From positions 1 through 7,715 of the forward strand of contig JBAXQC010000099.1 in assembly GCA_037131955.1 (NCBI GenBank): 7,715 bases of DNA, read 5' to 3'. Shown here in pieces: positions 1 through 7,631 of this stretch. The translations under genes and the position numbers were made by a program. Source of the stretch: CAIMMJ01 sp037131955 (GTDB taxonomy: Bacteria; Bacteroidota; Bacteroidia; UBA4408). Within the stretch, counting starts at the first letter, position 1; every line of letters starts with the position of its first letter. The notes beneath the pieces are model-generated. The model did no database searches. It saw nothing but the letters and a program-made list of their open reading frames with translations, and had not been told where the DNA came from.

Positions 1-2195
1 AAAATGTAAAAATAATCGCTACTAGGATTAGGAATTATTTTAAAATCTGAGGCTTTATTTTTATCACGTGTAGAAGTTAAACTATCACCAATAATATTCA
101 CGTTAAAATCATCAAAATAGAATCCATCTCCTGTTTGAAATCCATCACTCACTAACAAAAATCTAAACCAAACCCTTTGGCCAATATAATTGCTAAGGTT
201 AATTGTTTCTTTTACCCATGCATTCTGTGTTCCATCGTAGAGTGCTTGGCCCAACAATTGATCTGCTGTACCTGTATTGGTATATTGTCCACACAGGGGA
301 CTCCAAGTAAATCCGCTGTCTGTTGACAATTGCAATTGAACATAATCCCAATTGTTTTCTATGTCCCACTTGGCAAAAAATGTAAGCTCTGCATAATTTG
401 TAGTGCTAAGGTTTATTCCATTTATTGTGTTGATACTTTGATTAGAAAAATCTAAATAATTACCGTCTGGGCTATCGGTAATAGAACTTGGATTGCTTAC
501 GTATTGCAGGGTAGTGGTGTTCCACAAATCAGATGAACTCCAGTTGTTGATGTTGTTACCAACTTCGCTAAAAATAGAAATGGGTGTTCCAAAATACCTT
601 ACCACCGTATCGGTAAATGAAACTCCGTTGTTGGTAATTTTTAATACATAAGAAAAACTTTCTCCAACAGAAATGTTGGGGTTTAGCTGTATTGGAATTG
701 AATCTATTAGTTCGTTTGCCAACAATAAATCTGAATACTCTATAGTAACGGTTATGGGTTGTATGTTATTACTTAGAGGCTCAACATTGGCGGTATAAGT
801 TCCTACGCTATTTAAACCAAGTTTGTAATAGGTAAATTTTGCCCACTCGCTAATGCTGCTGGCAATAGGTTCCGATCTGTTTTTTATTACGGCTTTGTTC
901 AACAGCATTTTTACAGTGCGTAAATTCATGTCTAACATTTCTCTGCAAAAAGGTAATATTTCCTCTACCGGTGGCCAAAAACCGAATTCAGCATTTCCTG
1001 CCTCGGGCGTCCAAGATAGTATTTTGGGTTTTTCTATTTGCTCACCGTACATCCAGTCGTCAGAATCTCCGTTCACCAAATAACCCACAGTTTGATTGCC
1101 TGTTCCAAAAGTATAGTTGTTGTTCTGTGTCATGTTTTCCGACATTTTTACAAACAGTGCCGAATCTGGTGTATAATAATCAGGTATGTATCCCCAAGGG
1201 TAAATTAATAAGTTGCCAAAGGTGTGATTGTTCATAGCCATTTTAAAATTATGTGTATTGCACAAGTAGCGAATTGCTCTTGTTTCGGGTTCAGAAAAAG
1301 GTGCCGGACCTCTGTATACGTCGGAGCTACTTAATGGGCTAGAACCGCCATCGTCAAAGCCCCAAAAGTGACCATAATTTCTATTTAAATCTACCCCAAA
1401 TGTGCCATTTCCATTGTCTCTTCTATTCTTGCGCCACAATCCACCTCCGTTAGGATTTGTTGTTTGATTGTAGATGTATCCATCAGGATTTACGCAGGGA
1501 ACAAAATACAAAGAAGTATTATTTAGTATGTTTTGAATTTCTGCATTGCTTGAATAATTCTCGCAGAGATACGTCATAAAAAATAGCAATTGAGAGAGGC
1601 TTCCAGGTTCTCGTGCATGGTGAACTGAGTTAAACAACATTTCTGGCTCGTTGGCCTCTATAGAATCTGGAAAGTCAGAAATTACTACGTAGTAAATGGG
1701 CCTTCCTTCTATGCTATTAATTGTATCATTTATTACTCGTTTTGCAGAAAAAATACTGGGATACGTTAAAGCTAACGAATCTAGTTTATCTAACATTTCT
1801 TGGTAAGTAAAATATCCTGCATAACTTCCTAACTGAAATCCTTGAGGGTCTGCAAAACTTATTTGATTGGATGGATCACAGCCTGTGGCTAATGATTTAG
1901 CAGCGTTTTTAGAATTTAATAGATAATATTCCTGTACATCTTCAATTGTAACGGTATAGCTAAAACCGTTAGAAGAAAGCAAAGAAATTTCTGAGGCGCT
2001 TAAATCTGTTTCAAAAAAGGTGTTTAATTTATGTTTGCCGTGATCTGTTGCAATTCCTAATCTTGAAACGTCTAACAACGATTTATTTGTTAAATCAATT
2101 TTTACCCTGGAATATTTTTCTTGCGAAAATAATACTGTGCTGCAAAAAGCAAATAGAATCAAAAAGAACAAACTCTTGTTTAGTAATATTTTCAT
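1..2195 (-). CDS. Secreted M14 zinc carboxypeptidase with MAM-like domain and type IX sorting tail (C-terminus cut off by the window edge)
   Basis: The frame is open from an ATG at 2195 to the left edge: 731 codons with no stop. Residues 1-24 are a signal peptide (MKILLNK, a hydrophobic run, likely cleavage before QEK). A propeptide-like region follows, then an M14 metallopeptidase domain from about residue 123 to 430. Zinc ligands are H193 and E196 in HARE and H324 in NNHTFGNLLIYPWGY. Substrate-site counterparts of carboxypeptidase A are R255 (WRKNRR), N271-R272 (VDLNRNY) and Y372; the catalytic glutamate is E398 (WTPEAGN). The set is complete, so an active enzyme releasing C-terminal residues is expected; specificity cannot be read. 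An Ig-like stretch comes next, then a MAM/immune-inhibitor-A-like beta-sandwich at about 545-700 (DGFYFDDF at 690). From 716, SDFKIIPNPSSDYFYI is the start of a type A type IX sorting domain, so the product should cross the outer membrane. By family, some 60-70 residues are missing. ATG chosen because the signal peptide starts there. Confidence 0.93.
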   Translation of the reverse strand, partial: MKILLNKSLFFLILFAFCSTVLFSQEKYSRVKIDLTNKSLLDVSRLGIATDHGKHKLNTFFETDLSASEISLLSSNGFSYTVTIEDVQEYYLLNSKNAAKSLATGCDPSNQISFADPQGFQLGSYAGYFTYQEMLDKLDSLALTYPSIFSAKRVINDTINSIEGRPIYYVVISDFPDSIEANEPEMLFNSVHHAREPGSLSQLLFFMTYLCENYSSNAEIQNILNNTSLYFVPCVNPDGYIYNQTTNPNGGGLWRKNRRDNGNGTFGVDLNRNYGHFWGFDDGGSSPLSSSDVYRGPAPFSEPETRAIRYLCNTHNFKMAMNNHTFGNLLIYPWGYIPDYYTPDSALFVKMSENMTQNNNYTFGTGNQTVGYLVNGDSDDWMYGEQIEKPKILSWTPEAGNAEFGFWPPVEEILPFCREMLDMNLRTVKMLLNKAVIKNRSEPIASSISEWAKFTYYKLGLNSVGTYTANVEPLSNNIQPITVTIEYSDLLLANELIDSIPIQLNPNISVGESFSYVLKITNNGVSFTDTVVRYFGTPISIFSEVGNNINNWSSSDLWNTTTLQYVSNPSSITDSPDGNYLDFSNQSINTINGINLSTTNYAELTFFAKWDIENNWDYVQLQLSTDSGFTWSPLCGQYTNTGTADQLLGQALYDGTQNAWVKETINLSNYIGQRVWFRFLLVSDGFQTGDGFYFDDFNVNIIGDSLTSTRDKNKASDFKIIPNPSSDYFYI

Positions 2196-2215
2196 AATTG
2201 ATAATTAATTTTCTA

Positions 2216-2243
2216 CTAAAATACCTAATAATACTAATATCAA
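2216..2243 (-). promoter_or_regulatory. Possible weak Bacteroidota promoter for the M14 peptidase gene
   Basis: Reading the minus strand, TTG (2243-2241) is followed after 17 bases by TATTTTAG (2223-2216). This differs at one position from the Bacteroidota -7 consensus TAnnTTTG. It ends 20 bases before the ATG at 2195, a spacing similar to the other candidates in this window. The rest of the 2196-2394 gap is AT-rich; I see no small gene and no strong terminator in it. AT-rich DNA yields near matches easily, so this is only a candidate. Confidence 0.3.
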
Positions 2244-2394
2244 CTAAAGTGTTGTTGTTTTATTTTTAGCCTTATTAATAATGAGTATAATTTCTCAAAC
2301 GACCAATCAACTTATTGTAACTGATGAAAAAAAGAAATTTTATCTTTATTGTACAGGAATATTCATCCACAAAAACAGAATTTTGCTCCAATGT

Positions 2395-2718
2395 TTAATC
2401 AATAATTTCTACCACTCTTTCTTCGTAGCTTGTTTTCTTTTTATTTTTAGAATAATAGGTAACTCTGCAAGCGTATGTTCCCTTAAACTTAAAAACTTTC
2501 TTTTGTATGTGGCCTTCTGTGGCATCAATGGTAAATTTGTCTCCATCGCCAAAATCATAAGCAATGTGGTAGTAATTAGAGGCACATTCTGAACTAAAGA
2601 GTATTTCCTCTCCAACTTTGTAGGAAGATTTTGTAGGATTTAAATTTAAACAAGAAATGGGTGTTCTTTCGCACGAAGCAAATAAAACGATAAATGCTAT
2701 GTAAACTAATTTTCTCAA
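2395..2718 (-). CDS. Small lipoprotein with a PKD-like domain, TTG start
   Basis: This is a 107-residue protein of unknown role. The N-terminus (RKLVYIAFIVLFASC) is a short lipoprotein signal peptide with C16 as the predicted lipidated cysteine; F-A-S before it is a relaxed lipobox. Residues after the cysteine (ERTPIS) lack the run of acidic residues that drives surface export in some Bacteroidota, so a periplasm-facing anchor is the simpler guess. Residues 30-107 resemble one PKD/Ig-like beta-sandwich: YDFGDGD at 54-60, then KGTYACRVTYY at 79-89. The reading frame contains no ATG. The start is a TTG at 2718, directly after the nuoL stop codon (2721-2719), which suggests translational coupling; the signal peptide begins right there and supports it. 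Its tight link to nuoL could mean an envelope role tied to complex I or simple co-transcription. Nothing in the sequence decides between these. Confidence 0.75.
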   Translation of the reverse strand: MRKLVYIAFIVLFASCERTPISCLNLNPTKSSYKVGEEILFSSECASNYYHIAYDFGDGDKFTIDATEGHIQKKVFKFKGTYACRVTYYSKNKKKTSYEERVVEIID

Positions 2719-4623
2719 TTATAAGAGACCGAATCCCAAAATAGCAATTATACCAATAACCATGGCCAACAAATAAAAGCCAATGTTTCCTGTTTGAATA
2801 TATTTTAATAAACCCGACGTTTCTGTAAAAGCACTTCCTGTTAAATTAACGCTTCCGTCTATTACTTGCTTATCGAATATTTTTCCAAAGAATTGCGAGA
2901 TTCCATTTAAGGGCTTAGTAATTAAAAAATCATACACTTCGTCAATGTAATACTTGTTGTAAACAAGTTTGTGCAATGGCTTTAGAGGTGTGCTTTCTGG
3001 AGCAGGAATAGCTTTGGTTTTTACATAACGAATGTAAGCCACATAGATAGAAATTAATGCCGAAAGCATGGCCACTCCCATAAGTGCATATTCTGTGGTA
3101 TGGTCTAAATGACCCGGAATCATTCTCATTTCTGAATCTTTAAACACGGGCTCTAAAAAGCCTTTTAATAAGTGTATTCCGCCAAACACTTCTGGAATTC
3201 CAATAAAACCACCAACTACAGATAATCCTGACAACACAATTAGTGGAATGGTCATAGATTTTGGCGATTCGTGCAAATGACTCAACTGTTTTTGTGTGCC
3301 TCTAAATTCTCCAAAAAAAGTTAGAAACAACAACCTAAACATATAAAAAGAGGTAAATATAGAAGCAATTAATCCCAGCAGCCAAAGCACTTTATTGTGT
3401 TCAAAGGCATGAGCCAAAATCTCATCTTTAGAGAAAAATCCAGCAAAAGGAAATATTCCGGCAATGGCAATAGTGGCCAATAAAAATGTTGCGTAAGTAA
3501 CCGGAACGTATTTTTTTAAACCGCCCATGTTTCTAATGTCTTGCTCGCCACTCATGGCATGTATTACAGAGCCAGCACCCAAAAACAAACAGGCTTTAAA
3601 AAAGGCGTGAGTAACCACATGAAAAACTCCGCTGCCAAATGCCCCTAAGCCCAATGCCAAAAACATATAGCCCAACTGACTTACTGTAGAATAAGCCAAA
3701 ACTTTTTTAATATCGTTTTGTGCCAAACCTATTGTGGCAGCAAACAAGGCCGTAGAAACACCAATAATGGCAATAAATTGCATGGTTACAGGAGAAAGAG
3801 CAAATAAAATATTACTACGTGCAATCATGTAAATTCCTGCCGTAACCATTGTTGCAGCATGTATCAATGCCGAAACAGGGGTAGGGCCTGCCATTGCATC
3901 GGGCAGCCAAGTATAAAGAGGAATTTGAGCACTTTTTCCCATGGCACCTACAAACAACAAAAGCGTAATAATCATTAATGAATTGTCTCCGGAGGTTAAG
4001 CCTTTGGCTCTATCAAAAACAGTTAAGTAATCTATGCTTTCAAAGTTTATAAATATTAAAATTATGCCCAACAAAAAACCCAAATCGCCAATTCTGTTCA
4101 TTACAAATGCTTTTTTTGCAGCATTGTTGTAGGCAGTATTTTTAAACCAAAAACCAATAAGTAAATAGGAGCACAAACCTACGCCCTCCCAACCTACAAA
4201 CATTACCAAAAAGTTGGAACCCATTACCAGCAACAGCATAAAAAAGATAAACAAGTTTAAGTAGGAGAAAAACTTGTTGTGCCCTTCGTCGTCATGCATA
4301 TAGCCGGCAGAGTACAGGTGAATTAAAAATCCAATTCCTGTAATCACCAATAAAAATATACTGCTAAGTGGGTCTATTAAAAACGAGAAAGAAATGTTCA
4401 ATGACCCTGAATTTATCCAATCAAAAACATTTACGGGAACTGCAGCCGCAGCACCATTTTCCAATTGATTGATAAATAAAAGTATGGCCAAAACAAAAGA
4501 ACTAAATACGGCGCCCGAAGCAAGCACGGCAGCTATAGTTTTGGAAAAGTTTTTCCCGAACAAGCCTAAAACTAAAAAGCCTACTAATGGAAAAACCGGA
4601 ATTAATATTGCTAAATTATTCAT
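2719..4623 (-). CDS. nuoL: NADH-quinone oxidoreductase subunit L (complex I proton-pumping subunit)
   Basis: NuoL is the distal antiporter-like membrane subunit of respiratory complex I, which couples quinone reduction to proton transfer across the inner membrane. At 634 residues it is close to the usual length of about 610-650. The family's key residues align at nearly E. coli numbering: E146 in VGWEGVGLCSYLLIGFWF, R177 and D180 in MNRIGDLG, K230 in MGKSAQIPLYTWLPDAMAG, H255 in SALIHAATMVTAG, H335, H339 and K343 in FHVVTHAFFKACLF, and K399-D400 in FFSKDEIL. Many hydrophobic segments span the protein. The C-terminal part, including NKYYIDEVYDFL at 556-567 and a last hydrophobic helix at about 614-634, fits the long lateral helix and terminal membrane segment of the family. 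The ATG at 4623 lies 6 bases after the nuoK stop, so the two are almost certainly co-transcribed. Unusually, nuoM does not follow. Confidence 0.97.
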   Translation of the reverse strand: MNNLAILIPVFPLVGFLVLGLFGKNFSKTIAAVLASGAVFSSFVLAILLFINQLENGAAAAVPVNVFDWINSGSLNISFSFLIDPLSSIFLLVITGIGFLIHLYSAGYMHDDEGHNKFFSYLNLFIFFMLLLVMGSNFLVMFVGWEGVGLCSYLLIGFWFKNTAYNNAAKKAFVMNRIGDLGFLLGIILIFINFESIDYLTVFDRAKGLTSGDNSLMIITLLLFVGAMGKSAQIPLYTWLPDAMAGPTPVSALIHAATMVTAGIYMIARSNILFALSPVTMQFIAIIGVSTALFAATIGLAQNDIKKVLAYSTVSQLGYMFLALGLGAFGSGVFHVVTHAFFKACLFLGAGSVIHAMSGEQDIRNMGGLKKYVPVTYATFLLATIAIAGIFPFAGFFSKDEILAHAFEHNKVLWLLGLIASIFTSFYMFRLLFLTFFGEFRGTQKQLSHLHESPKSMTIPLIVLSGLSVVGGFIGIPEVFGGIHLLKGFLEPVFKDSEMRMIPGHLDHTTEYALMGVAMLSALISIYVAYIRYVKTKAIPAPESTPLKPLHKLVYNKYYIDEVYDFLITKPLNGISQFFGKIFDKQVIDGSVNLTGSAFTETSGLLKYIQTGNIGFYLLAMVIGIIAILGFGLL

Positions 4624-4629
4624 TAGAAA

Positions 4630-4962
4630 TTACCACTTTAAACGGTTAAGAATCTGTATGTCGGTAGAACTAGTGTTTCTGTATACCATCATTAATATTG
4701 CTAGGCCCACAGCAACTTCGGCAGCTGCAACAGCCATTATAAAAAACACAAACACTTGTCCGTCGCCATCGCTTCTAAAGGTAGAAAAGGCCGCTAATAA
4801 TAGATTTACTGCATTAAGCATCAATTCTATTGACATAAAAACAATAATTGCATTTCTGCGATACAAAACACCTAAAACACCAATACTAAACAAGGCCGCA
4901 CTCAACAACAAATAATGGTTGAGCGGGATACCATGAATATCATGCAACAAAGGATTTCCCAT
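4630..4962 (-). CDS. nuoK: NADH-quinone oxidoreductase subunit K
   Basis: NuoK is a small three-helix membrane subunit of complex I, homologous to MrpC and part of the proton path between the quinone site and the NuoL/M/N pumps. The protein has 110 residues against about 100 in E. coli; the difference is mostly a short N-terminal extension (MGNPLLHDIHG). Three hydrophobic segments lie at about 16-34, 37-60 and 70-93. The two conserved membrane glutamates are present: E46 in FMSIELMLNAVNLLLAAF and E82 in MAVAAAEVAVGLAILMM. The DGDGQVFVFF stretch before the third helix is typical. The ATG at 4962 is the only ATG ahead of the first helix. nuoL follows after 6 bases. In most complete clusters nuoJ lies directly upstream; here there is a 227-base gap and then the helicase gene, so the pair appears split from the rest of the complex I genes. 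Confidence 0.97.
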   Translation of the reverse strand: MGNPLLHDIHGIPLNHYLLLSAALFSIGVLGVLYRRNAIIVFMSIELMLNAVNLLLAAFSTFRSDGDGQVFVFFIMAVAAAEVAVGLAILMMVYRNTSSTDIQILNRLKW

Positions 4963-4981
4963 TTTTTAAAAATTTAAAGCA

Positions 4982-4989
4982 CAAAACTA
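4982..4989 (-). promoter_or_regulatory. Possible -7 box of a nuoKL promoter
   Basis: The minus strand reads TAGTTTTG, an exact match to the Bacteroidota -7 pattern TAnnTTTG, 19 bases before the nuoK ATG. I see no clear TTG at the expected -33 distance, so the match is half of a promoter only. A promoter somewhere in this gap is likely because the helicase stop codon is 227 bases upstream of nuoK. Confidence 0.35.
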
Positions 4990-5170
4990 TAACAAATTGT
5001 GAATTTGTAGATATTTATACCTAAAAATAATTAATTTATGGTTTAATTTACTTCCTGGAATATGCGGCGGTGTTCCAACAATTATAAAATCTATTTTGTT
5101 TTTTGGTAAATCTTACATAGAGTAAACCCTCAGAACTAAAATTAATTACTGACCACAGTAACTGCAACAT
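4987..5170 (-). pseudogene. Possible decayed GIY-YIG-like gene fragment
   Basis: Between the helicase and nuoK, an ATG at 5170 opens a 40-codon frame ending in TAA at 5050-5048. Its residues 8-28 (VINFSSEGLLYVR, then FTKKQNRF) resemble the core of small GIY-YIG proteins, which typically read like VYIL-S-G-LYVGFT-N-RF, with the key glycine here replaced by R. A second frame, open down to a TAG at 4989-4987, reads VGTPPHIPGSKLNH then KLIIFRYKY, loosely like the downstream part of that family. Together they would be one gene with a frameshift, lacking an intact first motif. The similarity is judged by eye and short. A chance open frame in spacer DNA is the main alternative. The 40-codon frame could also be a real small gene, but I see nothing that supports that. 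Confidence 0.25.
4992..5008. repeat. 17-base palindrome upstream of nuoK
   Basis: ACAAATT and AATTTGT form perfect 7-base arms around GTG. The site starts two bases upstream of the TAGTTTTG box, where a bound regulator could interfere with RNA polymerase. The arms are AT-rich, so chance is a real alternative, and no regulator family can be named from it. Confidence 0.3.
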
Positions 5171-5189
5171 TTTATCCTCGTTGTATTTT

Positions 5190-7574
5190 TCAAGGTTCAA
5201 CAATCCTGAGTTTCGCAAATCTCAAAATCAAAACTTTTTCTCCAATTTCTTCAAACAATATGGTTGCTTTTTCATTGGGAGAAATCCCTTCTAGTTTTGT
5301 AATTTCTCCTGTGCCAAATTTATCGTGTTCTACTTTGCAACCCAACACATAATCGCCAATGCTTTCTACGTTTTGCGTAATGCCAGCTTCGTTGGTATTT
5401 ATCTTTTTTAAATTTGCCGGAATTACCTTTGGTGCCGGGGGCGTTGGCGTTTTTGACGGAGTTGCAGAAGCACTGGTTTTTTTCTTAAAACTGGAGCCAC
5501 CACCCCAAGGGAAATCTTCTGTAAGATTTACTTTTTTTGCCGGCTTATTCTCCTGTGGTTTTTCTAACAAGTCTTCGTCAATCTCTTCTAAAAATCGGCT
5601 GGGTTCGCACTGAAAAAGGTTTCCGTATTTGTAACGGCTTTGGCTGTACGATACCGTTAATTTTTTTTCTGCCCGTGTAATCGCCACGTAAAATAATCTT
5701 CGTTCTTCCTCTAAATCTGACCTGCTATTTAAGGCCATTTGCGACGGAAACAAATTTTCTTCCAAGCCCACCACATACACATACGGAAACTCCAATCCTT
5801 TGGCGGCATGCACCGTCATCAACGAAACCTTGTCGGCATTATCTTTGTCTTCTACGTCTTCATCGGCATCCGTTAAAAGTGCAATGTCTTCCATAAACAA
5901 ATCCAATGTTTTTAATGCTGTAGTTTCAGTGCTAAACTCCCCTTCAAAAAAGTTTTCGCTGGGAGGAGAAATTCTTAAGGTTTTGTTTTCTGTAAAATCT
6001 TTTATCCCGTTCAGGAGCTCCTGAATATTCTCGTACCTGCTTACTCCTTCAGGCGTTTTTTCGTTGTAGAGTTCTTTTAATATTCCCGTGTGAGCCGCAA
6101 TATTCCCTGCCAATTCAAAAGCATCTTTGGTGTGCAGTTGTACCTGAAAACTTTTTATCATGGTGGCAAAGTCCCAAAGTTTTTGGCGTATGCCGGCATT
6201 TAAACCATAATCTGTGTGAGGCAAATCTTCTAATATTGCCCACACACTTTTTTGCACGCCCTCGGCAATAACCGTTAGTTTTTCTAAGGTAGTTTGTCCT
6301 ATGCCTCGGGCAGGATAATTTATAATTCGTTTAAAGGCTTCTTCGTCTGCCGGGTTTATTACTAGCCTAAAATAGGCAATAATGTCTTTTATTTCTTTGC
6401 GTTTGTAAAACGATAATCCACCGTAAATTTTATACGGAATACTCATCTTTCGCAAAGCCTCCTCCAAAGAACGACTTTGTGCATTGGTGCGGTAAAGTAT
6501 TGCAAACGCTTTGTTCCTGGCCTGCTCGGTCATTTTTGTTTCAAATATAGAATTGGCAACCGACCAACCTTCTTCGTTGTCTGTAAGGGTTTTAATTACT
6601 TTAATTTTTTCGCCTTGTATGTTTTGTGTCCATACATCTTTTTGAAACTGCTCTTTGTTGTTGCTAATAACGCTGTTTGCGGCCTTTACAATTACTTTGG
6701 TGCTGCGGTAGTTTTGTTCCAGCTTAAAAGTTTTTAGTTCGGGATAATCCTTTTCAAAATTTAAGATATTTTGGATGTTTGCTCCTCTAAAACCATAGAT
6801 GCTTTGGGCATCGTCGCCCACCACACAAATGTTTTCGAAGGCGGCGGCTAATTTTTTTACAATTACGTATTGCGAAAAGTTGGTGTCTTGGTACTCGTCT
6901 ACCATAATGTATTTAAACTTGTGTTGGTATTTGTGCAACACATCCGGAAAATTGCGAAGCAAAATATTGGTATTGAACAGCAAATCGTCAAAATCCATGG
7001 CACTGCTTCTAAAGCAGCGTTCGTAATAAAGTTTATATATTTCTCCTAGTCTTGGCTTGGCGCTTGCCCTGTCGTCGCTTTGTATTTCGGTATTGTTCAT
7101 GTATTCTTGCCAACTCAGCAAATTGTTTTTGGCGGCAGAAATTCTAGAATAAACAGTAGAGGGTTTGTATATTTTATCGTCTAAGCCCAAGTCTTTTATT
7201 ACAGATTTAAGTACACTTTTGGCATCATCGGTATCGTAAATGGTAAATTGAGTGGGGTAACCCAGTTTTTCTGCTTCAATTCTTAGTATTTTGGCAAATA
7301 CCGAGTGAAAAGTTCCCATCCACAGGTTGCGGGCTTCGTTGTTGCCAACCAGTTTTGCTATACGTTCTTTCATTTCGCGGGCTGCTTTGTTGGTAAACGT
7401 AAGCGATAGTATATTAAAAGCATCTACTCCTTTGTTTAGCAAATGTGCAATTCTATAGGTAAGCACACGGGTTTTTCCTGAGCCTGCTCCAGCCAATATC
7501 ATCACCGGGCCTTCTGTTTGCAGGGCAGCTTCTTTTTGCACTGGATTAAGCTCCTCTAAAAAATTTGGATTCAA
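5190..7574 (-). CDS. pcrA: ATP-dependent 3'-5' DNA helicase of the UvrD/PcrA family
   Basis: A superfamily 1A helicase of 794 residues that unwinds DNA 3' to 5' in excision repair, mismatch repair and removal of proteins or stalled polymerase from DNA. Motifs in order: Q motif LNPVQKEA (9-16); Walker A GAGSGKT (29-35, with K34); FTNKAAREMKERI (60-72); GTFHSVFAKILR (87-98); Walker B VDEYQD (225-230); GDDAQSIYGFRGA (253-265); LEQNYRST (285-292); TVHAAKGLEFPYVYVVG (587-603); VAITRAEKKL with R634 (630-639). A basic, P/S/T-rich linker at about 672-735 leads to a C-terminal SH3/Tudor-like domain (GCKVEHDKFGTGEITKLEG, 745-763), the region that binds RNA polymerase in PcrA. The start is non-ATG: there is no in-frame ATG before Walker A except an internal Met at residue 25, and a stop lies five codons upstream (7589-7587). 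TTG at 7574 is preferred over the adjacent ATT. Length and motifs are complete. It appears to be transcribed alone from the promoter at 7601-7631. pcrA versus uvrD naming is a convention here. Confidence 0.96.
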   Translation of the reverse strand: MNPNFLEELNPVQKEAALQTEGPVMILAGAGSGKTRVLTYRIAHLLNKGVDAFNILSLTFTNKAAREMKERIAKLVGNNEARNLWMGTFHSVFAKILRIEAEKLGYPTQFTIYDTDDAKSVLKSVIKDLGLDDKIYKPSTVYSRISAAKNNLLSWQEYMNNTEIQSDDRASAKPRLGEIYKLYYERCFRSSAMDFDDLLFNTNILLRNFPDVLHKYQHKFKYIMVDEYQDTNFSQYVIVKKLAAAFENICVVGDDAQSIYGFRGANIQNILNFEKDYPELKTFKLEQNYRSTKVIVKAANSVISNNKEQFQKDVWTQNIQGEKIKVIKTLTDNEEGWSVANSIFETKMTEQARNKAFAILYRTNAQSRSLEEALRKMSIPYKIYGGLSFYKRKEIKDIIAYFRLVINPADEEAFKRIINYPARGIGQTTLEKLTVIAEGVQKSVWAILEDLPHTDYGLNAGIRQKLWDFATMIKSFQVQLHTKDAFELAGNIAAHTGILKELYNEKTPEGVSRYENIQELLNGIKDFTENKTLRISPPSENFFEGEFSTETTALKTLDLFMEDIALLTDADEDVEDKDNADKVSLMTVHAAKGLEFPYVYVVGLEENLFPSQMALNSRSDLEEERRLFYVAITRAEKKLTVSYSQSRYKYGNLFQCEPSRFLEEIDEDLLEKPQENKPAKKVNLTEDFPWGGGSSFKKKTSASATPSKTPTPPAPKVIPANLKKINTNEAGITQNVESIGDYVLGCKVEHDKFGTGEITKLEGISPNEKATILFEEIGEKVLILRFAKLRIVEP

Positions 7575-7600
7575 AATTTTGTGTTGTTATTTATGAGATA

Positions 7601-7631
7601 CAAACTTAGTGCAATTGGCTTTAATTGGCAA
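7601..7631 (-). promoter_or_regulatory. pcrA: Bacteroidota-type promoter for the helicase gene
   Basis: On the minus strand TTG (7631-7629) is followed after 20 bases by TAAGTTTG (7608-7601), an exact fit to TTG-(17-23)-TAnnTTTG. The box ends 26 bases before the TTG start, giving a short AT-rich leader without a Shine-Dalgarno sequence, as is usual in this phylum. The spacer carries a repeated GCAATTG (7611-7617 and 7628-7634, plus strand), each containing the palindrome CAATTG, which might be an operator. Confidence 0.55.

Noticed and set aside
853..1237. Two plus-strand open frames inside the carboxypeptidase gene
   Set aside because: They lie opposite the catalytic M14 region, which is clearly coding on the minus strand, and show no recognisable domain.
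2281..2592. 103-codon plus-strand frame opposite the lipoprotein gene
   Set aside because: The minus strand has a signal peptide, lipobox and PKD-like motif. The plus frame has no promoter or domain I could see, and its hydrophobic look comes from the AT-rich complement.
2409..2615. 68-codon minus-strand frame inside the lipoprotein gene
   Set aside because: It is a shifted frame of the lipoprotein gene without any signal or domain features.
4469..4915. 148-codon plus-strand open frame over the nuoK/nuoL junction
   Set aside because: It is antisense to two well-conserved genes, and its lysine-, threonine- and alanine-rich translation looks like no family I know; it is a frame shadow.
5146..5161. 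Hairpin TTACTG-loop-CAGTAA about 30 bases after the helicase stop
   Set aside because: The 6-base stem has only two G-C pairs and no uninterrupted T tract after it, so it is too weak to call a terminator.
5359..7026. Several short plus-strand frames within the helicase gene
   Set aside because: All are antisense to conserved helicase sequence and have no recognisable features.
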